Shown: positions 34,787 through 43,342 of the stretch, one piece after another
Numbering within the stretch: the first letter of the stretch is position 1
Layout of the letters: every line of letters begins with the position of its first letter
Source of the DNA: Gordonia gummivorans
Lineage (GTDB): Bacteria > Actinomycetota > Actinomycetes > Mycobacteriales > Mycobacteriaceae
Direction of reading: 5' to 3'
NCBI RefSeq assembly: GCF_022513585.1
Contig: NZ_JAKWBF010000040.1
Coordinates: 1 to 47,016 of the forward strand
Length of the DNA: 47,016 bases
The notes under the pieces: generated by a model
Databases searched by the model: none
What the model was told of the DNA's origin: nothing
What the model saw: only the letters and a program-made list of their open reading frames with translations
Program-made: the position numbers and the translations under genes

Positions 34787-36556
34787 ATGGCCGACATCCG
34801 TAAGGCGAGGGCGCTGTTCGAACTCGGTGTGCTCTCGCTCGACATCCCCCTCGAAGGTCAGGAGTCGGTGCACAACCCGGCGCAGGCGGCCAAGGCGTTC
34901 ACCCGTGCCAGCGAGTGGGATCCCGAGCAGGGAGACGCCTGGATAGGCCGTCTGGCCTGCGGGGATGCCAGTGACGAGGTGCTGTTGGGGCTCTACCGGT
35001 CCCGCCATTCGATCGGCGCCGAGCAGCGTCGGCTCGGACTACCACCCCGCACCCTGGTCGGCCGCTTCTACACCGGGATGTTCATCGACTACCCGGTGTC
35101 CGACCCGATCGAGGCCGCCGCCGCCTACGCGAGCAGCCTCATCCGCGGACGCGACCACACCGGCGCCGAGCAGGTGCTCGACGAGGTCGCGGCCCAACCC
35201 GTCGCGATCGTCGAGTTCATCCGAGGAGTACTCCACTTCAGCACTCAGCGGTGGCCCGACGTGCTCGCCGCTCTGACGGGTGCGCCGCGGTGGGGCGACA
35301 CCTACATGCAAGCGGTGGCCGATTACCTCGCCGGCAGCGCGTGCATCCAGCTGGGCATGCTCGGCGAAGGCATGCGTCGGCTCAAGAACGCGATCGACGG
35401 TCCGATCCCGGCGTGCACCACCCGCGCGATGTACGCCTACGGGCTCGCGTTGCGCGAGCAGGGCCACGAGGACGAGGCCCGCGCGACCTTCGAGCAGGTC
35501 TTCGCCCGCGACCCCTCGCTGACCGCGGCCGGCGAGGCACTTCGCTCGCCGAGCATCCGCCTGCGCGTCACCACTCCGGAATCCATCGCCGAGCGCACCG
35601 ACCGCTGGGACCCGTCGTCGGCGCCGGGCAGCGAGTCCACGGGCGCCGACGGTTCGCCCACGCCCGACGCGATGGTCACCGACGCGCAGCGCGAACTGTC
35701 CGAGCAGATCGGGCTCGAGTCGGTCAAGCAGCAGGTCGCCAAACTGCAGTCGGCGTCGATGCTGGCTCGCGTCCGCGCCGACCGCGGGCTGTCGACGTCC
35801 GCGCGGAGCCTGCACCTCGCCTTCACCGGGCCGCCCGGAACCGGCAAGACCACCATCGCGCGCATCGTCGCCAAGATCTATTGCGGCCTCGGTTTCATCA
35901 AGTCCGACCGGGTCGTCGAGGCGACGCGGCGCGACATGGTCGGTGAGCACCTGGGTAGCACGGCGATCAAGACGTCGGCGCTGATCGATTCGGCGATGGA
36001 CGGTGTGCTGTTCATCGACGAGGCATACACACTGATCCAGCAGGGACTGTCGGGTGGCGACGCGTTCGGCCGGGAGGCGGTCGACACCCTGCTCGCGCGG
36101 ATGGAGGACGACCGCGACCGTCTCGTCGTGATCATCGCGGGCTACGACGCGGAGATCGACCGCTTCCTGGCGGCCAACGACGGTCTGTCGTCCCGGTTCG
36201 CGCGGCGCGTCCGGTTCGACTCCTACACGCCCGACGAACTGGCCCGGATCGGTGAGTTCATCGCCACGCGACGCGACTCGGCGCTCACCCCGGAAGCGGT
36301 CGTGGAGATCGAAAAGGCCTGCACCCCTCTGTATCACGACATCCGAACCGAGGGCGGCACCATACGGCGAGCCAGCGACCTGGCCGGCAACGGGCGATTC
36401 ATCCGCAACATCATCGAAGCCGCCGAGGAGGAGCGCGAGTACCGACTCTCGACTGCACCGGACATCAATTCGTTGTCACAGGACGACCTCATGCGCATCG
36501 AGTCCTGCGACGTGCAGGCCGCGCTGTCGGGCGTATTGTCGGGACTCAACCGTTGA
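34787..36556 (+). CDS. EccA-like AAA+ ATPase (CbxX/CfqX family), orphan
   Basis: EccA ATPases of type VII secretion have an N-terminal TPR-like domain that binds substrates and a C-terminal AAA+ domain. This 589-residue protein fits. The first 260 residues are helical-repeat, for example KAFTRASEWDPEQGDAWIGRLACG and MYAYGLALREQGHEDEARATFEQVFARDP. A Ser/Pro-rich linker follows, then the AAA+ domain has Walker A GPPGTGKT at 348-355, Walker B GVLFIDEAY and FARRVRFDSY near sensor 2. No eccB, eccC, eccD, eccE, mycP, esx or PE/PPE genes are in the window, so it is an orphan. It begins a three-gene unit. Confidence 0.88.
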   Translation: MADIRKARALFELGVLSLDIPLEGQESVHNPAQAAKAFTRASEWDPEQGDAWIGRLACGDASDEVLLGLYRSRHSIGAEQRRLGLPPRTLVGRFYTGMFIDYPVSDPIEAAAAYASSLIRGRDHTGAEQVLDEVAAQPVAIVEFIRGVLHFSTQRWPDVLAALTGAPRWGDTYMQAVADYLAGSACIQLGMLGEGMRRLKNAIDGPIPACTTRAMYAYGLALREQGHEDEARATFEQVFARDPSLTAAGEALRSPSIRLRVTTPESIAERTDRWDPSSAPGSESTGADGSPTPDAMVTDAQRELSEQIGLESVKQQVAKLQSASMLARVRADRGLSTSARSLHLAFTGPPGTGKTTIARIVAKIYCGLGFIKSDRVVEATRRDMVGEHLGSTAIKTSALIDSAMDGVLFIDEAYTLIQQGLSGGDAFGREAVDTLLARMEDDRDRLVVIIAGYDAEIDRFLAANDGLSSRFARRVRFDSYTPDELARIGEFIATRRDSALTPEAVVEIEKACTPLYHDIRTEGGTIRRASDLAGNGRFIRNIIEAAEEEREYRLSTAPDINSLSQDDLMRIESCDVQAALSGVLSGLNR

Positions 36557-36573
36557 CGAGAGACGAGGTGTGG

Positions 36574-36951
36574 ATGTTCGAGCGCACGGTTCGACGACGA
36601 TTGATCTTCGTGGTCGCGTTGTTCGCATCGCTCGGCCTGGTTCTCACGTCGTGCTCGTCGGACTCCGACGACACCGCCGGCACATCGCAGTCGGTACCGG
36701 CGTCGTCGATCCCCGGACTGCCGATCACCACCGGTGACCTGCCGACGGTTGATGCCCCCGCGAACTCGAAGTCGATGACGTGCCGCGAGTACCGCGGTCT
36801 CGACGAGGCCACGCGGGTCGCCGTCGTCAAAGAACTCGGGGTCAAGCAGAATCAACGCCTGGTCGCCGGCGTCGTGGCCACTATGTGTTTGAACCTGCCC
36901 GACGACACGGTCGCCGGCATCATCGAACGACTGCCCGAAGTCGCGCGGTGA
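36574..36951 (+). CDS. Small secreted lipoprotein
   Basis: The 125-residue protein has a lipoprotein signal peptide: basic MFERTVRRR, a hydrophobic core, and lipobox LTSC with acylated C27. The mature part has a linker rich in Ser and Pro, then a compact domain with SMTCREYRGLDEATRVAVVKEL and VATMCLNLPDD. Its two cysteines and helix pattern faintly recall HdeA/HdeB acid-stress proteins. ATG 36574 has GAGG five bases upstream; a TTG at 36553 overlaps the eccA-like stop and is the alternative. The spacing to its neighbours implies one transcript. Confidence 0.75.
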   Translation: MFERTVRRRLIFVVALFASLGLVLTSCSSDSDDTAGTSQSVPASSIPGLPITTGDLPTVDAPANSKSMTCREYRGLDEATRVAVVKELGVKQNQRLVAGVVATMCLNLPDDTVAGIIERLPEVAR

Positions 36952-36966
36952 CGGAGGGATTCGATC

Positions 36967-37521
36967 GTGTCCCAAGATGATTCACAGGCTCCACGCAAGA
37001 CACTTCTGCACGGTCCGCTGTTCTCACGCAACAACCCGCTGGACCGCGAGAGCGCCGCTGCCCGGATCAGCGCCTACATCTACGGCAACATCCTGATCCT
37101 CGCCGCGATCATCCCTATCGATCCAGAACGCGAGAAGTTCGGTGTGCTTGTGCTTCTCGGCACGGCGGCGTCGACCTTCCTGGCCCACGTCTTCGCCGAG
37201 ACACTCGGCCGGCAGGTGTTGGACGGGTCCGAACACACCACACCCCGGTCCGTCCTCCACCATCTGCGCAACTCGGTGCCGATCCTCACCTCGGCGGTGC
37301 TCCCCTGCCTGATACTGGTTGCGGGACTGCTGGATTGGCTCGAACCCCGCACCGCGCAACTCGTTGCCGAGGTGGTGATCCTGGCCCGTATCGCCGGCAC
37401 GGTGTTCGTCATCGACCGCCTCAACGGCGAACGTCCGTCGCGCGCAACCCTCGGAGGCGCGATCGCCGTCCTGATTCTGGCCACCGCCGTGGTCGGCATC
37501 AAGGTGATCCTCACCCACTGA
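36967..37521 (+). CDS. Unknown multipass membrane protein
   Basis: No family is recognised. The 184-residue protein has about five membrane helices (roughly 36-54, 58-77, 105-126, 132-152 and 160-182) and a hydrophilic N-terminus. Start codon GTG at 36967 lies 15 bp after the lipoprotein stop. The grouping with an EccA-like ATPase and a lipoprotein suggests a common envelope function, but nothing in the sequence proves it. Confidence 0.75.
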   Translation: MSQDDSQAPRKTLLHGPLFSRNNPLDRESAAARISAYIYGNILILAAIIPIDPEREKFGVLVLLGTAASTFLAHVFAETLGRQVLDGSEHTTPRSVLHHLRNSVPILTSAVLPCLILVAGLLDWLEPRTAQLVAEVVILARIAGTVFVIDRLNGERPSRATLGGAIAVLILATAVVGIKVILTH

Positions 37522-37633
37522 CGCGCACCCGTTGACCGTTCAGACGCAACAATCTTCGAACGCACCGACTCGGAGACCGCCCTCCGCTCCCCGAGCCAGG
37601 GTGAAGATTTCGGCGCGCGGACTCGAATAGTTC

Positions 37634-37675
37634 CCTCCGCTCCCTGAGGTGCTCGAGGCGCTAGCCGAGAGCCTC
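37634..37675 (-). repeat. Interspersed repeat family 2, inverted copy
   Basis: Read on the minus strand it contains GAGGCTCTCGG and CGAGCACCTCAGGGAGCGG, aligning with the 10581 copy. It faces the next copy at 37728, so the two can form a large inverted repeat in the 280-bp gap 37522-37801, which otherwise holds no gene. Confidence 0.7.
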
Positions 37676-37727
37676 TAAGGGCAGGTGAGACACAGCAATT
37701 GGGCGACCACGCACAAACAGTCACCAG

Positions 37728-37775
37728 GCCTTCGAGGCTCCTCGCACGGGCTCGTCGCACCTCAGGCAGCGGAGG
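37728..37775 (+). repeat. Interspersed repeat family 2, long copy
   Basis: Contains TTCGAGGCTCCTCGC and GTCGCACCTCAGGCAGCGG, matching the 10581 copy with few changes. Confidence 0.7.
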
Positions 37776-37801
37776 TTGGCTTCGTTTCCACGGAACCAGG
37801 C

Positions 37802-38563
37802 TCAGGCGTGGGCGGAGGTCACCTTGATGATCGTCTCGGTCAGCTCCGGTCGGCAGATGACGAGATCCGGTAGGTAGGTGTCGTCGCGGTTGTAGACCAG
37901 CTCGGAGCCGTCGATCCGACCGCACCACAGACCTTTTGCGCGCGCGACCGCGACCGGCGCCGCCGAGTCCCACTCGTACTGCCCGCCCGCGTGTACGTAG
38001 GCGTCGGCCTCGCCGCGCACCACCGCCATCGCCTTGGCTCCGGCCGATCCCATCGAGAGCACCTCGCCGCCCAGCGCATCGGCGACATCCTGGGAGAACA
38101 CCGGCGGCCGCGATCCGCTCACCACAACCCGCACGCGCTCGCCCTTCGGCTCTGCGGCCAACCCGGCCACAGGGGCGATCGGGGACGCATCGTCGACGTA
38201 GGTCACGCCCAGCGCGGGCAAGGCAACCGCGCCGACGATCAGCCCCGTGTCCGACGACCACAGCGCCACGTGGACAGCCCAGTCCGACCGGCCTTCGGTG
38301 CCGTACTCGCGGGTGCCGTCCACGGGGTCGACGATCCAGACCCGGGGCGCCGACAATCGCGACTTGTCGTCGGCCGACTCCTCGGACAGCACTGCATCAT
38401 CCGGCCGCTCGGCGCGTAGGCGGTCGAGCAGATAGTCGTTGGAACGCAGGTCACCCGCGCGGCCGAGCTCTTTGCCGCTCAGTCCGCTGTTGGCCCGGAC
38501 GTCGATCAGCAACTCACCGGCAGCGGTGGCCAGATCACCGGCGAGGGAACGGTCGTCGGTCAC
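37802..38563 (-). CDS. cysQ: 3'(2'),5'-bisphosphate nucleotidase CysQ
   Basis: CysQ removes the 3'-phosphate of PAP and PAPS, preventing product inhibition in sulfate assimilation. The 253-residue protein has the inositol monophosphatase fold: the metal-binding EES (SEESADD), VDPVDGTREY and the late AGGQYEWDSAAPVAVA motif. The GTG start at 38563 has AAGGAAGG upstream. It is last in cysD-cysNC-cysQ, 31 bp after cysNC, which supports the PAP role over other IMPase functions. Confidence 0.94.
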   Translation of the reverse strand: MTDDRSLAGDLATAAGELLIDVRANSGLSGKELGRAGDLRSNDYLLDRLRAERPDDAVLSEESADDKSRLSAPRVWIVDPVDGTREYGTEGRSDWAVHVALWSSDTGLIVGAVALPALGVTYVDDASPIAPVAGLAAEPKGERVRVVVSGSRPPVFSQDVADALGGEVLSMGSAGAKAMAVVRGEADAYVHAGGQYEWDSAAPVAVARAKGLWCGRIDGSELVYNRDDTYLPDLVICRPELTETIIKVTSAHA

Positions 38564-38594
38564 GTGTCGCCTTCCTTACTCATCATGTGGAGAT

Positions 38595-40439
38595 CTACAG
38601 CCCCAGGCTACGGAGCACGGCGTCGGCGGCCTCGGTCGGCTGACCGTCGTCCGGCGTCACGACGATGTCGGCGTGTTCGGGACGCTCGTAAGGCGAGTCG
38701 ATCCCGGTGAACTGGCTGATCTCACCACGACGCGCCTTGGCGTACAAGCCTTTCGGATCACGCTGCTCACAAACCTCGAGCGGGGTGTCGACGAAGACCT
38801 CGAAGAACGGCAGTCCCCTCTCGGCGTGGATCTCCCGGGCACGTTCGCGTTCGTCGGTGAACGGCGAGATGAGCGAGACGATCGCCACCGCACCCGAATC
38901 GGCGAACAGCGCGGCAACCTCGCTGGTCCGACGGATGTTCTCACGGCGATCGTCGTCGGAGAAGCCCAGATCCGAATTCAGGCCGTGCCGCAGGTTGTCG
39001 CCGTCCATCAGGTAGGCGTGCCGACCCTCCGCGACAAACCGACGCTCGAGTTCGACAGCGAGCGACGACTTCCCCGACCCCGACAGGCCGGTCAGCCAGA
39101 TGGTCGCACCGCGATGTGTCCGTTGCTCGCGAGATACCTTGCTGGACTGCCACACCACGTGACTGTCGCGTCGGACCGGCGCGGTGATCATGCCTGCGCC
39201 CACCGTCTTGTTGGAGGCCTCGTCGATCAGGATGAAGCTACCGGTCTCCCGGTTGCGGCCGTAGGCATCGAACATCACCGGTTCCTGCGTGTGCACCGAC
39301 AGTCGAGCGATCTCGTTGAGCTGCAACGACTCCGCGCTCTCGTCCCGATGCAGCGTGTTCACGTCCAGCCGGTAGTTGAACCCGGAGATCTGGGCACGGG
39401 TCAGACGAGTGCCGCACATGAGCTGGTACCGGTTGCCGACACGCAGTTCGGTGTCGTCGGCGAACCAGCAGACCATCGCGTCTAGATCCCGGCCGACGTA
39501 GGGACGGTTGTTGGGCCGGGCCAGCATGTCACCGCGGACGATGTCGATCTCGTCGGCGAGTTCGACAGACACGGCCATGGACGCGAACGCCTCGTCCACC
39601 CGTGCTCCGCCGGGGGCCCAGAGGTCGGTGATGGTGGTGGAGAATCCACCCGGCAGCACCACGACTTCGTCTCCGCGAGAGAAGATTCCACCGGCGACGG
39701 TCCCCGCGTAGGCACGATGGTCGGTGCCGTCGGCGGTTTGCGGGCGAATCACATACTGCACCGACAGCCGCGCATCGATGAGATTGCGGTCCGACGCGAT
39801 GTACACGTTCTCCAGATGGCTCAGCAGCGGCCGGCCCTCGTACCAGCCCATGTTCACCGACGCCTCGACCACGTTGTCGCCGCGCAGCGCCGACAGCGGG
39901 ATGAAGGTCAGGTCCGACACATTCAACTTGGCGGCGAAATCGACGAATTCTGTGCAGATCTCGTCGAACCGTTGCTGCGACCAGTCCACCAGGTCCATCT
40001 TGTTGACGCAGACCGTCAGGTGCGGGATACCCAACAGGGACGAGAGAAACGCATGCCGCTTGGTCTGTTCGAGCACACCCTTGCGGGCGTCGATGAGGAT
40101 CATCGCGAGGTCGGCGGTCGACGCACCGGTCACCATGTTGCGCGTGTACTGCACATGCCCCGGCGTGTCGGCGATGATGAACTTCCGCTTGGGCGTGGAG
40201 AAGTACCGATACGCGACATCGATGGTGATGCCTTGCTCGCGCTCTGCGCGAAGACCGTCAGTGAGCAGCGCGAGGTTGGCGTATTCGTCGCCGCGTTCCG
40301 CGCTCGTACGTTCGATGGACTCGAGCTGATCGGTGAAAATCGACTTGGAGTCGAACAGAAGCCGGCCGATCAGCGTCGACTTGCCGTCGTCGACCGAGCC
40401 GGCGGTTGCCAGCCGCAGCATCTCTGTGATGGGCGGCAT
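38595..40439 (-). CDS. cysNC: Bifunctional sulfate adenylyltransferase GTPase / APS kinase
   Basis: The 614-residue fusion couples GTP hydrolysis to APS formation with CysD and then phosphorylates APS to PAPS. The N-terminal CysN part has the G1 loop GSVDDGKST at 14-22, DTPGH and NKMDLVD. The C-terminal CysC domain begins near 447 and has Walker A GLSGSGKSS (K457) and the APS-site DGDNLRHGLN. Its ATG overlaps the cysD stop by one base (TGATG). The fusion is typical of mycobacteria. Confidence 0.96.
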   Translation of the reverse strand: MPPITEMLRLATAGSVDDGKSTLIGRLLFDSKSIFTDQLESIERTSAERGDEYANLALLTDGLRAEREQGITIDVAYRYFSTPKRKFIIADTPGHVQYTRNMVTGASTADLAMILIDARKGVLEQTKRHAFLSSLLGIPHLTVCVNKMDLVDWSQQRFDEICTEFVDFAAKLNVSDLTFIPLSALRGDNVVEASVNMGWYEGRPLLSHLENVYIASDRNLIDARLSVQYVIRPQTADGTDHRAYAGTVAGGIFSRGDEVVVLPGGFSTTITDLWAPGGARVDEAFASMAVSVELADEIDIVRGDMLARPNNRPYVGRDLDAMVCWFADDTELRVGNRYQLMCGTRLTRAQISGFNYRLDVNTLHRDESAESLQLNEIARLSVHTQEPVMFDAYGRNRETGSFILIDEASNKTVGAGMITAPVRRDSHVVWQSSKVSREQRTHRGATIWLTGLSGSGKSSLAVELERRFVAEGRHAYLMDGDNLRHGLNSDLGFSDDDRRENIRRTSEVAALFADSGAVAIVSLISPFTDERERAREIHAERGLPFFEVFVDTPLEVCEQRDPKGLYAKARRGEISQFTGIDSPYERPEHADIVVTPDDGQPTEAADAVLRSLGL

Positions 40440-41392
40440 CAGAAGTAGCCTTCCTTCTTGCGATCCTCCATGCCGGACTCCGAGATTCGATCGTCGGCGC
40501 GGGTGGCACCGCGCTCGGTCAGGCGGGTCGCCTCCACCTCGGCGATGACGGCCTCGACGGTGTCGGCGGTCGAGAGCACACACCCGGTGCAGGTGGCGTC
40601 GCCGACGGTGCGGAAACGGACCGTCTCCACGTGACTTGTCTCGTCTGGAAACTGTTCGAGGAAGCGGGTTTTCGCCAGCAACATGCCGTCGCGCGGAATC
40701 ACTTCACGCTGATGTGCGTAGTAAATCGGTGGCAGTTCGATGGATTCGTCGGCGATGTAGCTCCAGATGTCGAGCTCGGTCCAGTTGGACAGCGGGAAGA
40801 CCCGGATGTGTTCGCCGCGATTGTGCCTGCCGTTGTACAGATTCCAGAGTTCGGGCCGCTGCGCGCGCGGATTCCACGCACCGAACTCGTCGCGAAAGCT
40901 GAACACCCGCTCCTTGGCCCGCGCCTTCTCCTCGTCGCGGCGCGCGCCCCCGAACACCGCGTCGAATCTGTTCTCGGTGATGCCCCGCAGCAACGCGGTG
41001 GTCTGCAGTCTGTTTCGGCTGGCGCCCGGGCCGGTGGCCTCGACCACTCGCCCGGCGTCGATGTCGTCCTGCACCGAACTGACGATGAGGCGCACCCCGG
41101 TGTCGGCGACGACGCGGTCGCGGTACTCGATCACCTCGTCGAAGTTGTGCCCGGTGTCGACATGCATCAGCGGGAACGGGATCGGCGCCGGCCAGAACGC
41201 CTTGCGCGCCAGGTGGAACATCACCACCGAGTCCTTGCCGCCGGAGAAGAGCAGCACCGGACGCTCAAACGTGGCGGCCACCTCGCGAAAGATGTGCACC
41301 GACTCGGCCTCGAGCGCCTCGAGATGGGAGAGCTCGTAACCATGCGGGTGCGACGCGGAAGACGTCGAGTCCTCGCCCACCGAGGGTCCCAT
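40439..41392 (-). CDS. cysD: Sulfate adenylyltransferase subunit 2
   Basis: CysD is the nucleotide alpha hydrolase subunit that adenylates sulfate. The 317-residue protein has the PP-loop SGGKDSVVMFHLA, FPLMHVDTGHNFDEVIEYRD, and a C-terminal IPRDGMLLAKTRF-type region with a cysteine pair. It is first in cysD-cysNC-cysQ. A long palindrome just upstream may be its operator. Confidence 0.96.
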   Translation of the reverse strand: MGPSVGEDSTSSASHPHGYELSHLEALEAESVHIFREVAATFERPVLLFSGGKDSVVMFHLARKAFWPAPIPFPLMHVDTGHNFDEVIEYRDRVVADTGVRLIVSSVQDDIDAGRVVEATGPGASRNRLQTTALLRGITENRFDAVFGGARRDEEKARAKERVFSFRDEFGAWNPRAQRPELWNLYNGRHNRGEHIRVFPLSNWTELDIWSYIADESIELPPIYYAHQREVIPRDGMLLAKTRFLEQFPDETSHVETVRFRTVGDATCTGCVLSTADTVEAVIAEVEATRLTERGATRADDRISESGMEDRKKEGYF

Positions 41393-41410
41393 CGGCGCAA
41401 CCCCTTCCCT

Positions 41411-41434
41411 TGACTGTCGAATATTCGACGGTCA
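41411..41434. promoter_or_regulatory. 24-bp palindrome between cysD and IclR-type gene
   Basis: GTCGAATATTCGAC is a perfect 14-bp core at 41416-41429. After one mismatched pair, the arms extend with TGAC and GTCA. It sits in the 53-bp gap between divergent genes and could control either or both. Confidence 0.65.
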
Positions 41435-41445
41435 GTATTGACTAT

Positions 41446-42363
41446 GTGACACACACAGTAGGCGACCCCGCCGAGCAGGGTCAACAGCCCCGCTCGCCGT
41501 CGCCTCCGACCGCTCGCGTGATGCGTGTCGTCGAACTACTCGTGCGATCCGCGCCCGACACACTCACGCTGGCACAGATTGTCCGCCTCACCGGCCAATC
41601 CCGCGCGACCGCGCACGCCGTCGCGTCGGAGATGGTCGATCGCGGTTGGGCGACCCGACATCCCAGGACCGGCGAGTTCGGACTCGGCCCCGCGTTCGTG
41701 GCCCTCGCCCGCACCGCACAGAGCACCGACCTCCTCGGCCAGTGGGCAGGCCCGGCCGTCCGGAACTTCGCCGACGAACACGGGATGCCATGCTTCTTGG
41801 CCCGGCGCATCGACGCCGAGACGATCTCCGTCGTCGAACACGCTCTGCCCGACGATGGGTCGTCGCGCCTCGACCCGGCCGCCTCCTGGTTCCGCCCCGG
41901 TCGTCGAATCCGGTTACGTCCACCCATCTGTCGCGAGTTCATCGCGTGGTCGAGTCCGACCGACCGGACACAATGGATCGAACAGGCCCCGGCGTCGGTG
42001 CGTACCCGTCTGGCCATCGTGCTCGACGAGATCCGCGAACGCGGCTATTCCATCGAGCGCCTGACCCCCGACCACATCGCAATGATCGACGCACTGAGTT
42101 CGCTCGACGGCGTCTCGGATTCGCTGCGCTCCCGCGTCGGCGATCTGCTCAGCGAACTCGGCGACATCGACTACCTCGACACCGAGTTGTCCGACGACAC
42201 CGAGCACGGCGTCGTCACCCTCGGCACACCGGTCTTCGACGCCGGCGGCACGGTCGTGGCATCCCTCGTCGCCTGTCCCGGCGGTGTGAAAACTGGGTAT
42301 GAACTGCGCGAACTCGCCGAATCGGCCGTGCGGGCCGCCAAATGGGTCAGCACGCACCTGTGA
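41446..42363 (+). CDS. IclR-family transcriptional regulator
   Basis: The 305-residue protein has an IclR-type winged helix (ARVMRVVELLVRSAPDTLTLAQIVRLTGQSRATAHAVASEMV) followed by the ligand domain. The effector is not visible. The GTG at 41446 lies seven bases after a CAGTAT box; a TTG at 41410 would give a longer protein through the palindrome and is less likely. It sits 66 bp before the crotonase/acyl-CoA dehydrogenase operon on the same strand and divergent to cysD, so it may regulate either. Confidence 0.85.
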   Translation: MTHTVGDPAEQGQQPRSPSPPTARVMRVVELLVRSAPDTLTLAQIVRLTGQSRATAHAVASEMVDRGWATRHPRTGEFGLGPAFVALARTAQSTDLLGQWAGPAVRNFADEHGMPCFLARRIDAETISVVEHALPDDGSSRLDPAASWFRPGRRIRLRPPICREFIAWSSPTDRTQWIEQAPASVRTRLAIVLDEIRERGYSIERLTPDHIAMIDALSSLDGVSDSLRSRVGDLLSELGDIDYLDTELSDDTEHGVVTLGTPVFDAGGTVVASLVACPGGVKTGYELRELAESAVRAAKWVSTHL

Positions 42364-42398
42364 TCGACGCCGCGTTCGACTCCGACCAGACCCTACCA

Positions 42399-42412
42399 AC
42401 CAAGCACTTGCT
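42399..42412. promoter_or_regulatory. KstR2-like operator
   Basis: ACCAAGCACTTGCT matches the KstR2 consensus AnCAAGnnCTTGnT at every fixed base. It abuts a TAGGTT -10 at 42412-42417 before the crotonase gene ATG at 42430, which also has GGAGG. Confidence 0.78.
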
Positions 42413-42429
42413 AGGTTACGCTCGGAGGC

Positions 42430-43341
42430 ATGAGCGACGCGGTGATTCCCCCTGCCCTGCGCCCCGACGAACTCGGGCCGGACACCACCCCGGTGGCCTA
42501 TGAGACCGGCGGACCCGATGGTGCCGTCGCGTACGTGACGCTCAACCGGCCCGAGTACCGCAACGCCCAGAACTCGGTGATGACCTATTCGTTGGACTCC
42601 GCGTTCCGCCGGGCGGTCGACGACAAGGCCGTCAAGGTCATCGTGCTTCGCGCCAACGGCAAGCACTTCTCGGCGGGCCACGACATCGGCACACCGGAAC
42701 GCGACTTCGACACCTACTACGACAACGTCGCCACCCTGTACTGGGACCACACCGACCGATCGGGCGCCGACCAGCGGCTCGCGCGTGAGATGGAGGTGTA
42801 CATGGGTATGTGCCGTAGGTGGCGGGAGATGCCCAAGCCGGTCATCGCGCAGGTGCACGGCGCCTGCATCGCGGGCGGACTCATGCTCGCCTGGATCTGC
42901 GACTTCATCGTCGCCTCCGACGACGCCTTCTTCTCCGACCCGGTCGCCCGCATGGGCATTCCCGGCGTCGAGTATTTCGCGCACGCCTACGCGCTCGGTA
43001 CCCGACGCGCCAAAGAGATCCTGTTCACCGGCGAACGCTTCACCGCGGCACAGGCCGCCGAGTGGGGCATGGTCAATCACGTTGTGCCGCGCGACGAACT
43101 CGCCACCAAGGTCGACGCCATCGCCGAGCAGATCGCGGCGATGCCGATCCAGGGCCTCATGCTCAGCAAGAAGGCGGTCAACATCTGCGAGGACCAGATG
43201 GGGCTGCGCAACGCGATGGATTCGGTGTTCGGCTGGCACCACTTCGCGCATGCCGCCAACGCCGAGGACGGTGGGGATTCGCTGGGCGGCATGGACGCCA
43301 AGTCGATGAAGGCGTCAAGCGCCAATGGGACGGGCCGCTGA
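42430..43341 (+). CDS. Crotonase-fold protein (enoyl-CoA hydratase family, EchA13-like)
   Basis: The 303-residue protein has the crotonase oxyanion-hole regions KHFSAGHDIG at 78-87 and HGACIAGGLMLAWICD at 143-158. By eye, the two glutamates of classical hydratases are absent: M152 and V172 occupy those places. It may therefore be a hydrolase, aldolase or other crotonase. It is first in a KstR2-like-controlled operon with three acyl-CoA dehydrogenases. I recall a similar echA13-fadE17-fadE18 group in M. tuberculosis. The gap to the next gene is one base. Confidence 0.88.
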   Translation: MSDAVIPPALRPDELGPDTTPVAYETGGPDGAVAYVTLNRPEYRNAQNSVMTYSLDSAFRRAVDDKAVKVIVLRANGKHFSAGHDIGTPERDFDTYYDNVATLYWDHTDRSGADQRLAREMEVYMGMCRRWREMPKPVIAQVHGACIAGGLMLAWICDFIVASDDAFFSDPVARMGIPGVEYFAHAYALGTRRAKEILFTGERFTAAQAAEWGMVNHVVPRDELATKVDAIAEQIAAMPIQGLMLSKKAVNICEDQMGLRNAMDSVFGWHHFAHAANAEDGGDSLGGMDAKSMKASSANGTGR

Positions 43342-43342
43342 C

